64,000 bases of DNA. Source: an uncultured Lachnospiraceae bacterium (GTDB lineage Bacteria > Bacillota > Clostridia > Lachnospirales > Lachnospiraceae). The DNA is taken from the NCBI GenBank assembly GCA_934401915.1, contig CAKRSV010000007.1, forward strand, positions 62,001-126,000, given 5' to 3'. Shown here in pieces: positions 16,206-25,926 of this stretch (positions are counted from its first letter, which is position 1; each line of letters starts with the position of its first letter). The translations under genes and the position numbers were made by a program. Below the pieces are notes generated by a model that did no database searches, was not told where the DNA came from, and saw nothing but the letters and a program-made list of their open reading frames with translations.

Positions 16206-19200
16206 TTATTTAAAGTACTTCACGCCGCTTTCAAATATTTTCATATCCTGCTCACCATAAATATTGATGGCAACGGCATCATCACGTCTCTCGGAATGAG
16301 CCATCTTACCGAAGCATCTGCCATCCGGGGAGGTAATCCCTTCGATAGCCGCATAGGAACCGTTGATATTCCACTCTTCATCCATGGATACGTTGCCCTC
16401 TAAGTCAGCGTACTGTGTTGCCACCTGTCCGTTAGCAAAGAGTTTGTCAATCCACTCCTGTGGTGCAACGAAACGTCCTTCTCCGTGGGACGCAGGGTTT
16501 ACATAAGTTGCACCCAGTTCCGCTCCCTGTAACCATGGGGACTTATTGGATACGACTTTGGTATAAACCATCTTGGAGATATGGCGGTTTATGGTATTGA
16601 AGGTCAGGGTAGGCGAATCTTCCTTCTGTCCTACTATCTCACCGTAAGGTACTAAGCCTAACTTAATCAGTGCCTGGAAACCATTACAGATACCCAGTGC
16701 CAGACCGTCTCTTTCCTGTAACAGCTTCATAACCGCTTCTTTCATCTTCTCATTCTGGAAGGCTGTTGCGAAGAACTTAGCGGAGCCATCCGGTTCGTCA
16801 CCTGCGGAGAAGCCGCCCGGGAACATAATAATCTGCGCCTGTTCAATGGCCTTCACGAATACGTCCACACTTTCACGGATATCTTCTGCGGTCAGGTTCT
16901 TAAATACTTTTACAATGGTATCTGCACCGGCTCTTTCAAAGGCTTTGCTGCTGTCATACTCGCAGTTGGTTCCCGGGAATACCGGAATAAATACAGTAGG
17001 TTTTGCTACTTTATGCTTGCATACATAAATATCCTTTGCCTGGTATACGTCAGATGCTACCGGCTTTTTATCCTTGGATGCGGTATAAGGGAATACTTTA
17101 TCCAGCTTGCTTGTCCAGGAAGCAAGCGCCTCGTCCATGGTAATCTGTACATCGCCATAGCCAAACCTGCCATCTTCCGTTACCGTACCGATTACTTCGC
17201 AGGAAACATCGATTCCCTTTAAGGCTTCTACGGCATCTGCCGGCATTTCTGCCACGATATCACCGATACCATTGCCGAAAAGCTGCTCTTTGCTGTAGGA
17301 AGCATCGATGGTCACGCCCAGTTTGTTACCAAACGCCATCTTGGAAACGGCTGCTGCCACACCTTTTGCATCCAGTGCGTAAGCTGCCACAATCTTTTTC
17401 TCTTCCATCAGTGCCATAACCTGGTCGAACATCTTCATGACTTTCTCATAAACCGGCAGGTCATAGGTATCTTTGTCTAATTTAAAGCGAACCAGTTTAT
17501 CTCCGGCTTTCTTCAGCTCCGGTGTCACAATCTTGCCGCTCTTTGTCACATCTACCGCGAAAGATACCAGGGTAGGTGGTACATCAATATCATTAAAGGT
17601 TCCGGACATGGAATCTTTACCACCGATGGATGGCAGTCCATATCCCATCTGTGCATCATAAGCACCAAGCAGGGCTGCGAATGGCTGGCTCCAGCGGGAT
17701 GCCTCTTCACTCATACGTCTGAAATATTCCTGGAAGGTAAAGCGGATCGTCTTGTAATCGCCGCCATTTGCCACAATCTTAGCCATAGACTCTGTCACGG
17801 CATAAACCGCACCATGGTATGGGCTCCAGCTGGACAGATACGGGTCAAAACCGTAACTCATCATGGTAACAGTATCTGTCTTTCCTTTTAAGACGGGCAG
17901 CTTGGCAACCATTGCCTGGGTTTCTGTGAGCTGATACTTACCACCGTAAGGCATGAATACGCTGCCTGCACCGATAGAAGCATCGAACATTTCTACCAGT
18001 CCCTTCTGGGAACATACATTTAAGTCATTTAACAGGGCAAGCCATGCGCCCTTTACGTCATCTTTCTCCAAAGCCTCTGCTACGGCAGGGGTTGCAATTT
18101 TCTCCAGATAATTGTCTTTCTCATCTGGCATATCGACTGCTACGCTGGTCTCCTGATGTGCACCGTTGGTGTCCAGAAAGGCTCTTGCGATATTGACGAT
18201 TTCCTTACCGCGCCATTTTAATACCAGCCTTGGCTCCCTGGTAACAACAGCAACCGGGATGGCCTCCAGGTTTTCTTCTGCTGCATAACCTAAGAAGGTA
18301 TCTACATCTTTTGGGGAAACCACAACTGCCATTCTCTCCTGGGATTCGGAGATTGCCAGTTCAGTTCCGTCCAGTCCGGCATATTTTTTCGGTACTTTAT
18401 CCAGATCAACGACCAGTCCGTCTGCCAGCTCACCGATTGCTACAGACACACCGCCGGCACCAAAGTCGTTACATTTCTTAATCAGACGGCTTACTTCTTC
18501 CCTGCGGAACAGACGCTGAATCTTACGCTCGGTAGGTGCATTACCTTTCTGCACCTCTGCGCCACAGGTTTCAATGGAGCTTTCTGTATGTACTTTGGAG
18601 GAACCTGTTGCACCGCCACAGCCGTCACGTCCGGTTCTTCCTCCTAACAGGATAATGATATCATCCGGGTCAGAGGTCTCACGGATAACGTTTTTACGGG
18701 GTGCTGCTCCCATAACGGCTCCGATTTCCATTCTCTTTGCCACATAATTCGGATGGTAGATTTCCTTTACAAATCCGGTTGCCAGTCCAATCTGGTTACC
18801 ATAGGAAGAATAACCGCTTGCTGCACCGCGCACCAGTTTCTTCTGGGACAGTTTTCCCTTTAAGGTATCTGCTACCGGCACGGTAGGGTCTGCTGCACCG
18901 GTTACACGCATTGCCTGGTATACATAGCCACGTCCGGAAAGCGGGTCACGGATGGCACCACCCAGACAGGTTGCGGCACCACCGAAGGGTTCGATTTCGG
19001 TTGGATGGTTATGGGTCTCATTTTTGAAAAAGACAAGCCATTCTTCTGTCACAGGTCCGTTTCCATAATCCATTTCCACAGGAACCACTACGGAACAGGC
19101 GTTAATCTCATCGGATTCTTCCATATCATCCAGTTTGCCGTCTTTCTTTAATTTACGCATTGCCATCAATGCCAGATCCATCAGGCAGACGAATTTATCC

Positions 19201-20006
19201 TCCCTGCCTTTGAAAATCTCTTCCCTTACCCCTAAATAATTCTCATAGGTATCTTTGATTGGTTTCTGGTAATAACCGTCTGCAAAGGTCACATCCTTTA
19301 ACTCGGTAGAGAAGGTGGTGTGACGGCAGTGGTCAGACCAGTAGGTATCCAGGACACGGATTTCTGTCATGGAAGGGTCTCTGTGTTCCTCTCCCTGATA
19401 GTATTTCTGGATATGCTGGAAATCCTTGAAGGTCATTGCCAGACCAAGGGAATCATATAATACTTTCAGTTCCTGCTCTGACATGGTGCTGAATCCGTCA
19501 AAAACAGCTACGTCTGCAGGCTCGTCATATTCTGTAATCAGGGTTTCCGGTTTTACCATACCGGTTTCCCTGGAGTCCACCGGGTTGATACAATAGGACT
19601 TTATTTTTTCAAATTCATCATCAGATACATTTCCTGTTACCAGATAAGTAACCGCAGTCTTGATAATCGGTTCCTCATCCTCTTTTAAGAATTTCACACA
19701 CTGTACTGCGGAGTCAGCTCTCTGGTCGAACTGTCCCGGCAGGAATTCTACGCTGAACACTCTGCCGTCTGCGGGAATCTCAATGTTCTCTTCATATAAG
19801 ATGTCTACCGGCGGCTCAGAGAATACAGTTTTGCAGGCTCTCTGGAAAGTTTCTTCCGAAATATTCTCCAGATCGTAACGGATGAACTCCCGTACTTCCT
19901 TTACTCCGTTGATATTCAGGTAGCTTGCTATCTCTTCCTTTAGTTCCTTTGCCTTGACTGCAAAAGGTTCTTTCTTTTCCACGTAAATGCGTTTCACATT
20001 ACCCAT
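16206..20006 (-). CDS. purL: Phosphoribosylformylglycinamidine synthase, single-chain
   Basis: The 1266-residue enzyme converts FGAR, glutamine and ATP to FGAM in purine synthesis. It contains in one chain what Bacillus splits into PurS, PurL and PurQ: an N-terminal PurS-like region, two AIRS-like synthase domains (DTYWSDHCRHTTFSTEL, FKNETHNHPTEIEPFGGAAT) and a C-terminal class I glutaminase (FPGGFSAGDEPDGSAKF, LGICNGFQALIKLG, catalytic His in the NPASHGEGRF region). It ends at ESGVKYFK. The start at 20006 follows GGAGG. It stands alone, 37 kb from the purE-M-N-D cluster. Confidence 0.97.
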   Translation of the reverse strand: MGNVKRIYVEKKEPFAVKAKELKEEIASYLNINGVKEVREFIRYDLENISEETFQRACKTVFSEPPVDILYEENIEIPADGRVFSVEFLPGQFDQRADSAVQCVKFLKEDEEPIIKTAVTYLVTGNVSDDEFEKIKSYCINPVDSRETGMVKPETLITEYDEPADVAVFDGFSTMSEQELKVLYDSLGLAMTFKDFQHIQKYYQGEEHRDPSMTEIRVLDTYWSDHCRHTTFSTELKDVTFADGYYQKPIKDTYENYLGVREEIFKGREDKFVCLMDLALMAMRKLKKDGKLDDMEESDEINACSVVVPVEMDYGNGPVTEEWLVFFKNETHNHPTEIEPFGGAATCLGGAIRDPLSGRGYVYQAMRVTGAADPTVPVADTLKGKLSQKKLVRGAASGYSSYGNQIGLATGFVKEIYHPNYVAKRMEIGAVMGAAPRKNVIRETSDPDDIIILLGGRTGRDGCGGATGSSKVHTESSIETCGAEVQKGNAPTERKIQRLFRREEVSRLIKKCNDFGAGGVSVAIGELADGLVVDLDKVPKKYAGLDGTELAISESQERMAVVVSPKDVDTFLGYAAEENLEAIPVAVVTREPRLVLKWRGKEIVNIARAFLDTNGAHQETSVAVDMPDEKDNYLEKIATPAVAEALEKDDVKGAWLALLNDLNVCSQKGLVEMFDASIGAGSVFMPYGGKYQLTETQAMVAKLPVLKGKTDTVTMMSYGFDPYLSSWSPYHGAVYAVTESMAKIVANGGDYKTIRFTFQEYFRRMSEEASRWSQPFAALLGAYDAQMGYGLPSIGGKDSMSGTFNDIDVPPTLVSFAVDVTKSGKIVTPELKKAGDKLVRFKLDKDTYDLPVYEKVMKMFDQVMALMEEKKIVAAYALDAKGVAAAVSKMAFGNKLGVTIDASYSKEQLFGNGIGDIVAEMPADAVEALKGIDVSCEVIGTVTEDGRFGYGDVQITMDEALASWTSKLDKVFPYTASKDKKPVASDVYQAKDIYVCKHKVAKPTVFIPVFPGTNCEYDSSKAFERAGADTIVKVFKNLTAEDIRESVDVFVKAIEQAQIIMFPGGFSAGDEPDGSAKFFATAFQNEKMKEAVMKLLQERDGLALGICNGFQALIKLGLVPYGEIVGQKEDSPTLTFNTINRHISKMVYTKVVSNKSPWLQGAELGATYVNPASHGEGRFVAPQEWIDKLFANGQVATQYADLEGNVSMDEEWNINGSYAAIEGITSPDGRCFGKMAHSERRDDAVAINIYGEQDMKIFESGVKYFK

Positions 20007-20059
20007 GATGAATTTTTCCTCCGTGTGTTTTCTATGACAGTTCCAACTCCGTCCGTTTC

Positions 20060-20088
20060 ATTATGCCAAATTCTGATTTATAATGCAA
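20060..20088 (-). promoter_or_regulatory. Sigma-A promoter of purL
   Basis: TTGCAT (20088-20083) and CATAAT (20065-20060) are 17 bp apart on the minus strand, just upstream of purL. The leader is about 50 nt and has no room for a purine riboswitch. Confidence 0.7.
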
Positions 20089-20091
20089 GGC

Positions 20092-21027
20092 TCAGGCGTG
20101 CAGTCTGTGGATCAGCCGGTAGGCGATGTCGTTCTGCGTGATCAGGTCCTCCGTGTGGGCAAAAAAGACGATGCCGTCCGTCGGCGCAAAGACCGTCTCC
20201 TTCACATTTCCCTCATACGGATCGATGATCTCTGCCAGTTTGCGCCCATAGCGCACGTCCTCCCCCGCTTTGACCAGTCCCCGGAAAATGCCCCCGCTGT
20301 TTGAAAAGACGTTGGAAAGATCGTTCTCTGTGAGCACATGGCTGATGTAGCCGCTGTGGCTTTCATAGCGGATGATCCCCATTCTCGTAAGGAAACGCAG
20401 CACAGCCGCCACCGCCTGCTGCGCGCTCGCCTCGTCAATTTCCGTGTTTTTGTTCGTATACAGGGAAAAAGCCGCCGTCATCTCATCCTGCCAGTTGTAG
20501 TTGAGCGTCTTGGTGTCGATTGGAAGCGGCTTGCGCACCACCACATAGGGCAGACCGAACAGATTGGCGAGCGAGGCGTTCTGGTAGCCCGTCTCCATCA
20601 TCCGGATATGCGGCACAAACTCTCCGGTCATGTAAAAGCTGGCAAGCTGGATCCCATAGCTGTAATCCCTGATCGCCTCCAGTATACCGTCAGCGATCCG
20701 CGCCGCCGTATCTCCCTCGGGATTTCCCGGAAACATACGGTTGATATCCACGTCTGCCGCTCCCCAGAACCGTTTCCCCACATTCATGGCATAGCTGTTG
20801 ACCACCGGGATCACCAGGATCTCCTTGCCGGCGCTGATGCACCCGTTTCCCTCCAGCTCCTTCAACACCCGCACAAGCTGGGAACAGATATAGAGCTGCT
20901 GGATCTCATTGCCGCGCACCGGTCCCAGGATACAGGCCGCCTTGTCGCCCTTTCCAAAGCGGTAGCCCTTCACGATCATCGGCTCCCGGTAAGGAGCCGT
21001 CACTCTGTATATCTCCTCTGTAAACAT
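20092..21027 (-). CDS. M14-like (succinylglutamate desuccinylase/aspartoacylase fold) protein lacking zinc ligands
   Basis: The 311-residue protein aligns along its length with its upstream neighbour (21101-22030). It keeps the INRMFPGN motif (Asn96, Arg97) and the C-terminal beta domain (GIFRGLVKAGEDVRYGRKLAEI). The zinc motif HGDE is replaced by RGNE (Arg38, Glu41), and the second zinc histidine of LDVHAS is replaced by leucine in GIQLASF. It is thus probably not a classical zinc amidohydrolase; it may be a binding or regulatory partner of the neighbour. Start 21027 has GGGAGAGAAA before it. The gap to the neighbour is 73 nt. Confidence 0.85.
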   Translation of the reverse strand: MFTEEIYRVTAPYREPMIVKGYRFGKGDKAACILGPVRGNEIQQLYICSQLVRVLKELEGNGCISAGKEILVIPVVNSYAMNVGKRFWGAADVDINRMFPGNPEGDTAARIADGILEAIRDYSYGIQLASFYMTGEFVPHIRMMETGYQNASLANLFGLPYVVVRKPLPIDTKTLNYNWQDEMTAAFSLYTNKNTEIDEASAQQAVAAVLRFLTRMGIIRYESHSGYISHVLTENDLSNVFSNSGGIFRGLVKAGEDVRYGRKLAEIIDPYEGNVKETVFAPTDGIVFFAHTEDLITQNDIAYRLIHRLHA

Positions 21028-21100
21028 CTGATTTCTCTCCCTTATCTTTAAACAATGTAAATGTGCAAACCCACGAATTTTTCTTGCAATTACACATTTC

Positions 21101-22030
21101 TTATACAAACAGGATTCGCGCCAGCAGCGCCCCCTCATACACCATCGGGTACTCACGCAGGGTAAAGACAAGTCCGGCTCTTCCCGCACGGATCTCCTGT
21201 TTGACCGTTCCGGTCAGTGGATCAACGATGTCCCCGATCTTCTCCTCCGACTGCACATAATGCTGATGGGAGATCGCCGGCAGGAAAATGCCCGCCTGCT
21301 GCGCCCGGATAAACTCCACTTCTCCGTCCGTGGAGATCGCCGGTTCACGCGGCTTGATGACCGGACCGTCCCACAGCCCCATCTCGTGCATCAGATAAAA
21401 GATCCCGTCGACCACCTGATTGCCGTAATCCCGGTTGACCCGCATGCCAAGTCCCATCTCCACGACTAATGTCGGCACTCCCAGCATATTCATGGCGTGT
21501 GCCAGCGTCGATTCATGCACGGTGGCCGTCGCATTGAGCCACACCATATCCGTATTCAGAAGTTTGGCAAAGGGAAGGAGCCTCTCGCTGAACTCCGCGC
21601 TGACGCGAACCTGCGGGATCTCCCTCACATAGGTGTCGGAGGCGTGCACATCCAGACAGACGTCCGAGCCGACCAGATCATCGACCACAGCCGCCGCCAT
21701 CCGGTCCATCATCGTTCCGCTCACATTTCCCGGAAAGATCCGGTTCATATCCATATCCAGTTTCGGGATATTCCGGCGCGCCATATCGATCCCCAGCGGA
21801 TTGATCTGCGGATAAATATCGACAATCCCTTTCAGACATTCCGGTTTTTCCTGCAATCTCCGGATCATCTCATAACAGACATACTGCCCCTCCAGCTCAT
21901 CTCCGTGGATGCCGGACACGATCGAGATCCTGCCCTCCCTGCCGGTAGCCCCCGCGCAGGTGATCCGGTTCTTATAGATCACGAGCTTCTCGCCGACCGG
22001 CAGCTCTGCCTCACATACCTTTGTTATCAT
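21101..22030 (-). CDS. M14-family zinc amidohydrolase (succinylglutamate desuccinylase/aspartoacylase type)
   Basis: The 309-residue protein has the complete zinc site of the family: His42 and Glu45 in SGIHGDELEG and His129 in LDVHAS. Arg97 in MNRIFPGN binds substrate carboxylate, and Glu191 in VVEMG is the likely general base. A C-terminal beta domain follows. Family members remove acyl groups from N-acylated amino acids or similar compounds; the substrate is not predictable here. It is probably co-transcribed with the TetR gene and with the zinc-less paralogue downstream. Confidence 0.9.
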   Translation of the reverse strand: MITKVCEAELPVGEKLVIYKNRITCAGATGREGRISIVSGIHGDELEGQYVCYEMIRRLQEKPECLKGIVDIYPQINPLGIDMARRNIPKLDMDMNRIFPGNVSGTMMDRMAAAVVDDLVGSDVCLDVHASDTYVREIPQVRVSAEFSERLLPFAKLLNTDMVWLNATATVHESTLAHAMNMLGVPTLVVEMGLGMRVNRDYGNQVVDGIFYLMHEMGLWDGPVIKPREPAISTDGEVEFIRAQQAGIFLPAISHQHYVQSEEKIGDIVDPLTGTVKQEIRAGRAGLVFTLREYPMVYEGALLARILFV

Positions 22031-22162
22031 CTGTTTTCCAGCCTTTCTTTCCTTTACTTCAATGCCCTCTAACTACAGTAAAAGCAGTCCCGCACAGATT
22101 TTCCCGCCCTCGGGCACATCCACACTGACTGCTCTTTCTTTATCGAATCCGCCAAACTGCTG

Positions 22163-22747
22163 TTATTCCACCTCAACGATCAATCCCTGCATCAGATACA
22201 GAAGCTGCTCGTCCACCATCTTTTCACTGACTCCAAAAGTCAATGAATCGATCTTCAAGCCTTCCAGCACATACATGATATTGCTGGCCGCCCCTCTGGG
22301 ATCCTCGCAGTAAAATTCTCCGCTCTCGATCCCCGCGTGGATCAGCTTTTCCAGAACTCTGACACCGGCGTCAAACTGCCGTCTGAGCATATTGTTCCTG
22401 TCTGAAAGTTTCTGCTCAAAAAAGAACTCATAGACCGCCATGGTCAAGCTGTTCTTCTTGCCGAGGATCTCCCTCTTCTGCTCCTTGAGGAAGAGAGTCA
22501 GGATATCTGCCGCCGTATCCTCCTCCAGACTCTCCGAGAACGCATCGTCCGTCTCGTTCGCCTCCATCTCCAGCACTTCCAGAAAGATCTGTTCGCGGCT
22601 GTCAAAGTACAGATACAGACCGCCGCGGCTGATGTCGCACGCCTCCACGATATCTTTCATGGTGACGTTTTTATAGCCTTTCTCGGCAAACACTCTCCGC
22701 GCCGTATCCAAAATATGTTTTTTCTTCTGCAGTGATTTTTCTCCCAT
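22163..22747 (-). CDS. TetR-family transcriptional regulator
   Basis: The 194-residue protein begins with a typical TetR DNA-binding domain: ILDTARRVFAEKGYKNVTMKDIV followed by SRGGLYLYFDSREQIFLE, residues about 13-60. The rest is an all-helical ligand domain. ATG follows GAAGGAAAG. It sits 26 nt downstream of the 162-residue gene and upstream of the M14 pair, so it likely controls this operon. The ligand is unknown. Confidence 0.92.
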   Translation of the reverse strand: MGEKSLQKKKHILDTARRVFAEKGYKNVTMKDIVEACDISRGGLYLYFDSREQIFLEVLEMEANETDDAFSESLEEDTAADILTLFLKEQKREILGKKNSLTMAVYEFFFEQKLSDRNNMLRRQFDAGVRVLEKLIHAGIESGEFYCEDPRGAASNIMYVLEGLKIDSLTFGVSEKMVDEQLLYLMQGLIVEVE

Positions 22748-22773
22748 TTTCTTTCCTTCTCTGTTCTCACTCT

Positions 22774-23262
22774 CTATGCCATCGGCTTATCCCAGAATTC
22801 TATATTTTCCTTCATCTTCTCGACGACCGCGAGCAGCACACCATTCTGTACGCCCTCACTCCAGAGCCTTCCCTTGGTCATCCCGCCCATAATATACTTG
22901 GACAGGATCCCTCCCAGCGTGTGCATCTGCGTGATACCGCACCGGTCAATCAGTCTTTTTTCATCCTCCGCGCTATGGATCTGGTTTCTGGAATAGACAT
23001 ACACATAATTGCGGTCAAGCAGCTTTGTCCTCTGCACATCCTTGACAAAGCTCATCAGCGTTCCGTCGTATACCGGAAAGGTGACCGAGTGTTCCTTGAT
23101 CCCGGAGCCTTCAAACGTCTCCGACACGCTTTTCCCCGCTTTCTCCATAAGCCATGGAATATAGCGGATCAGCCTCTGCACATCCGGTCTGTATTCCTCC
23201 ACGATCTGTTTTCTATACGCGATATCTTCTTTCGTGTTTTGCAGATTGCCTTCTATCTCCAT
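22774..23262 (-). CDS. Conserved hypothetical protein
   Basis: I do not recognise this 162-residue soluble protein. It is mostly helical with a central segment TFPVYDGTLMSFVKDVQRT and RNYVYVYSRNQIHSAEDE. It has no signal peptide, membrane segment or cysteine motif. It leads the operon with the TetR and M14 genes. An AAGG-containing site precedes the ATG at 23262. Its promoter is visible at 23446-23474. Confidence 0.75.
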   Translation of the reverse strand: MEIEGNLQNTKEDIAYRKQIVEEYRPDVQRLIRYIPWLMEKAGKSVSETFEGSGIKEHSVTFPVYDGTLMSFVKDVQRTKLLDRNYVYVYSRNQIHSAEDEKRLIDRCGITQMHTLGGILSKYIMGGMTKGRLWSEGVQNGVLLAVVEKMKENIEFWDKPMA

Positions 23263-23445
23263 GCCTCAGCCTTCCCTTCTCACTCAAACCGCGCCCCTTC
23301 GTCTGAAAGGGCCCGTCGATTCCGTTCCCGGCACGCTTTGCACCGACCGTCACTTTCCTCTGACACGGTTGTCATGTAAATCTGTCACCAGAGTCACTTT
23401 TAAGCGCAAAAAAGACCCGATATGACTCTGAACAGATAAAATTTT

Positions 23446-23474
23446 ATCATATTTTCCATGAAAGTACAGCACAA
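23446..23474 (-). promoter_or_regulatory. Sigma-A promoter of the hypothetical/TetR/M14 operon
   Basis: TTGTGC (23474-23469) and TATGAT (23451-23446) with a 17-bp spacer on the minus strand. The region 23263-23606 otherwise holds only this promoter and the divergent one at 23532. Confidence 0.65.
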
Positions 23475-23531
23475 AATACTGGCGCTTTTCTTGTGCAGTT
23501 TGCTAAAACCGGTCATTTTCAGACGCTTTTA

Positions 23532-23560
23532 TTGTATTTATTCCCTTTTAAGTCTATAAT
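23532..23560 (+). promoter_or_regulatory. Sigma-A promoter of the cNMP-binding-domain protein
   Basis: TTGTAT (23532-23537) and TATAAT (23555-23560) with a 17-bp spacer. The 753-codon gene begins 46 bp downstream. Confidence 0.75.
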
Positions 23561-23606
23561 TAGATGTCATAAGGGTTCTAATTTTTACTAAGAGGGGAGA
23601 AATGAA

Positions 23607-25868
23607 ATGGCAGCAAAGGAATTTCCTGCAGGAACACAACTGATTCAGAGTGAGCAGCCGATCAACGCGCTTCACGTGATCGCCAAGGGGACGGTCAAGG
23701 CAGCTTATCCGGGCGGCGAATTTTATCTATCCAAAGGAGACGTCATCGGCGTGTGTGAATTATTCTACGATTCGCACTTCATCTCCTACGCGACGGAGGA
23801 CGCCTGCACCATCGTCTCTTACAACTGTTCCCGGCAGCAGTTGTCCACGATCATGCACGCGAATCCGGATATGACGAATCTCATCGTCACTTCTCTTTTC
23901 CGGCAGTTTCATGAAATATTCGACCAATATGAGCTGATCCGTTTTGACTGTGACAATTTCTATCACTATCTGATGGACAGCTATTCCGAATACCTTTCCT
24001 TCTGTTCCAAACACCAGCTTTCATCCAGAGCGCTTCCGGATCTGGACTCTCTTTCCGAGCTGGTTCTGGAGGAGGATATCGAGAGCTGGCTGAACGGCTT
24101 TTATTCCCAGCTCCGCCGTATGGTTTCCTCGATCCCGATCAAGGATCAGAAACCCGATTTTCTGGTGGGACTCGCCCTGCGCGCCAGCCAGGACATCTAC
24201 CAGGTGATCTCGGTCTGTCGTGTCATGTACGATTACAAGAGCGATATCGCCAACCTGCTGATGAACGAAAACCGGCTGGATCTGTTCGATCTGTACGCCA
24301 GTGTCTTATATAAGATTGGAGCACACGACGAAGACTCCAACACCCTGATCGCTTCGCTGGGCACGATGATGATCCAGCTCGAGGGACAGCCCTCCATCGA
24401 CCAGGCCATGTACCGGCAGCGTGTCACGGAATACCGCGCGCGCCTCAGCGCACTCAATGAAGAATCCGATGCCCCGGAGCAGGAAAAGGTATCTGCGGAC
24501 ATTCCGGAGCTGAAGGATTCCCTCAACACCATTCTGACCTACTCCGGCTGCGACGAGGAGACGGCACAGGCCTTCCGCAAGGCAATCGACCAGCTCCGCA
24601 AAATGACCGACAAGAACAGCACCGACGACGCTTCCAGGCGGCTACGTCTCACCGTGACCAAGCTGTTCTATCAGATCTACGAAAAAGCCTTTTTCCGGAG
24701 CATATCGGACTTTACGATCCCCAAGGTGATCCAGATGTTCTTCAACTTCGGCTATGTGGATGAGCAGCTCGCCGGTCAGGAAAACGCTGCTTATCTGTAC
24801 TCGATCGTTGACAACCTTGCGACCGACACATCCCGCCGGGTTTACTCGATCTACGAATGGCTCCGCGCGATCTACGACGGGCGTAAGACACCCAGCCGGA
24901 ACGAATTCGACACCGATTATCTTGCCTATGTGCATGAGCTTAAGATCACCGGAAAGATCACGGCGGAACAGGAAGTCAGTATGCAGAAGGACCGTGAAAA
25001 GCAGGTATCCTTCGAGCTGCAGAACCTCTTCCCCTGCGTAAACAAGATCACTTTCGGACGGATCAGTACCTTCAGTCCCGTCTTTTCCGACCACAACGTA
25101 CTGAAGGATCTCTCGTCCTGTCTTGTCACCGCTGAGAAGATCGAGCAGTCCTTAAACCATGTGCGTTCCGTCGATTTCAGCGCGTTCTACCGCGACGTCA
25201 TCTACACGAACCCGGATCTTGGCATCGGCAAGGAATACGTCGGCGTGGAGGTCCTTCCGGACATCATCCTGATGCCGAACGTCGGCGTCCGCAGCGTTAT
25301 GTGGCAGGAGATCGAAGGAAGAAAGCGTACCACCCCTGCCCGCATGATGGTCTCCATTTTCCATCTGGAGGATCTCAATACCTCCCTTGTGCGTATGACC
25401 GGCGATTTCCGCTGGGAAATGTGCAAGCGTATCCAGGGTGCACGCTGGAACGATATTTCCGATCCGTCCCTTACGAGCGAATACTTCGATTATATCCAGT
25501 TCTACAGGAAAAACAGGGATCTGTCGCCTGACGCCAAGGACAAGATCAAACTTGCCATGCAGAAGGCCAAGAACAGCTATAAAGAAATGTTTATCCGGGA
25601 CTACATCTCCTGGATCATCTACGAGGGTTCCGGTTCTCCGAGATTGAACAAGGTTGCCCGTACGATCCTCTTCACCTACTGTCCTTTCACAAAGGAGATC
25701 CGGGATCGTCTCAAGAGCAACCCGCTTTATAAGGAAACCATGGATCGCTACGACATCAAGCTCGGACAGAAAATCCACCACTTCAATAACCTGTTCCAGA
25801 AGCTGAAGAACATGGGAGCTGAGGTTCCCGCCGAGATTGCAAAGCAGAGACAGTATCTGGATAAATAA
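23607..25868 (+). CDS. Large protein with N-terminal cyclic-nucleotide-binding-like domain
   Basis: Residues 1 to about 115 of this 753-residue protein form a CRP-type cNMP-binding beta-roll (FPAGTQLIQSEQPINALHVI, KGDVIGVCELFYDSHFISY, then the helix NPDMTNLIVTSLFRQFHEIF). The remaining ~640 residues are mostly helical and match nothing I can name. No helix-turn-helix follows the beta-roll as it would in CRP, and there is no signal peptide or clear membrane segment. The conserved-looking segment EYVGVEVLPDIILMPNVGVR near residue 540 could be a folded domain. ATG follows AGAGGGGAGA. The function is unknown; a cytoplasmic sensor or scaffold is a guess. Confidence 0.85.
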   Translation: MAAKEFPAGTQLIQSEQPINALHVIAKGTVKAAYPGGEFYLSKGDVIGVCELFYDSHFISYATEDACTIVSYNCSRQQLSTIMHANPDMTNLIVTSLFRQFHEIFDQYELIRFDCDNFYHYLMDSYSEYLSFCSKHQLSSRALPDLDSLSELVLEEDIESWLNGFYSQLRRMVSSIPIKDQKPDFLVGLALRASQDIYQVISVCRVMYDYKSDIANLLMNENRLDLFDLYASVLYKIGAHDEDSNTLIASLGTMMIQLEGQPSIDQAMYRQRVTEYRARLSALNEESDAPEQEKVSADIPELKDSLNTILTYSGCDEETAQAFRKAIDQLRKMTDKNSTDDASRRLRLTVTKLFYQIYEKAFFRSISDFTIPKVIQMFFNFGYVDEQLAGQENAAYLYSIVDNLATDTSRRVYSIYEWLRAIYDGRKTPSRNEFDTDYLAYVHELKITGKITAEQEVSMQKDREKQVSFELQNLFPCVNKITFGRISTFSPVFSDHNVLKDLSSCLVTAEKIEQSLNHVRSVDFSAFYRDVIYTNPDLGIGKEYVGVEVLPDIILMPNVGVRSVMWQEIEGRKRTTPARMMVSIFHLEDLNTSLVRMTGDFRWEMCKRIQGARWNDISDPSLTSEYFDYIQFYRKNRDLSPDAKDKIKLAMQKAKNSYKEMFIRDYISWIIYEGSGSPRLNKVARTILFTYCPFTKEIRDRLKSNPLYKETMDRYDIKLGQKIHHFNNLFQKLKNMGAEVPAEIAKQRQYLDK

Positions 25869-25900
25869 AGAACATCCCCATCGCGAGATGGGGATGTTCT
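25869..25900. terminator. Bidirectional terminator between the cNMP-domain gene and the FNT channel gene
   Basis: AGAACATCCCCATC and GATGGGGATGTTCT form a perfect 14-bp stem with a GCGA loop. U-rich sequence follows on both strands, serving two convergent genes. Confidence 0.85.
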
Positions 25901-25926
25901 ATTTCATATTCTTTATTTCATTTCCA

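Noticed and set aside
20007..20091. Purine riboswitch before purL
   Set aside because: The promoter leaves only about 50 nt of leader, and no aptamer core is present.
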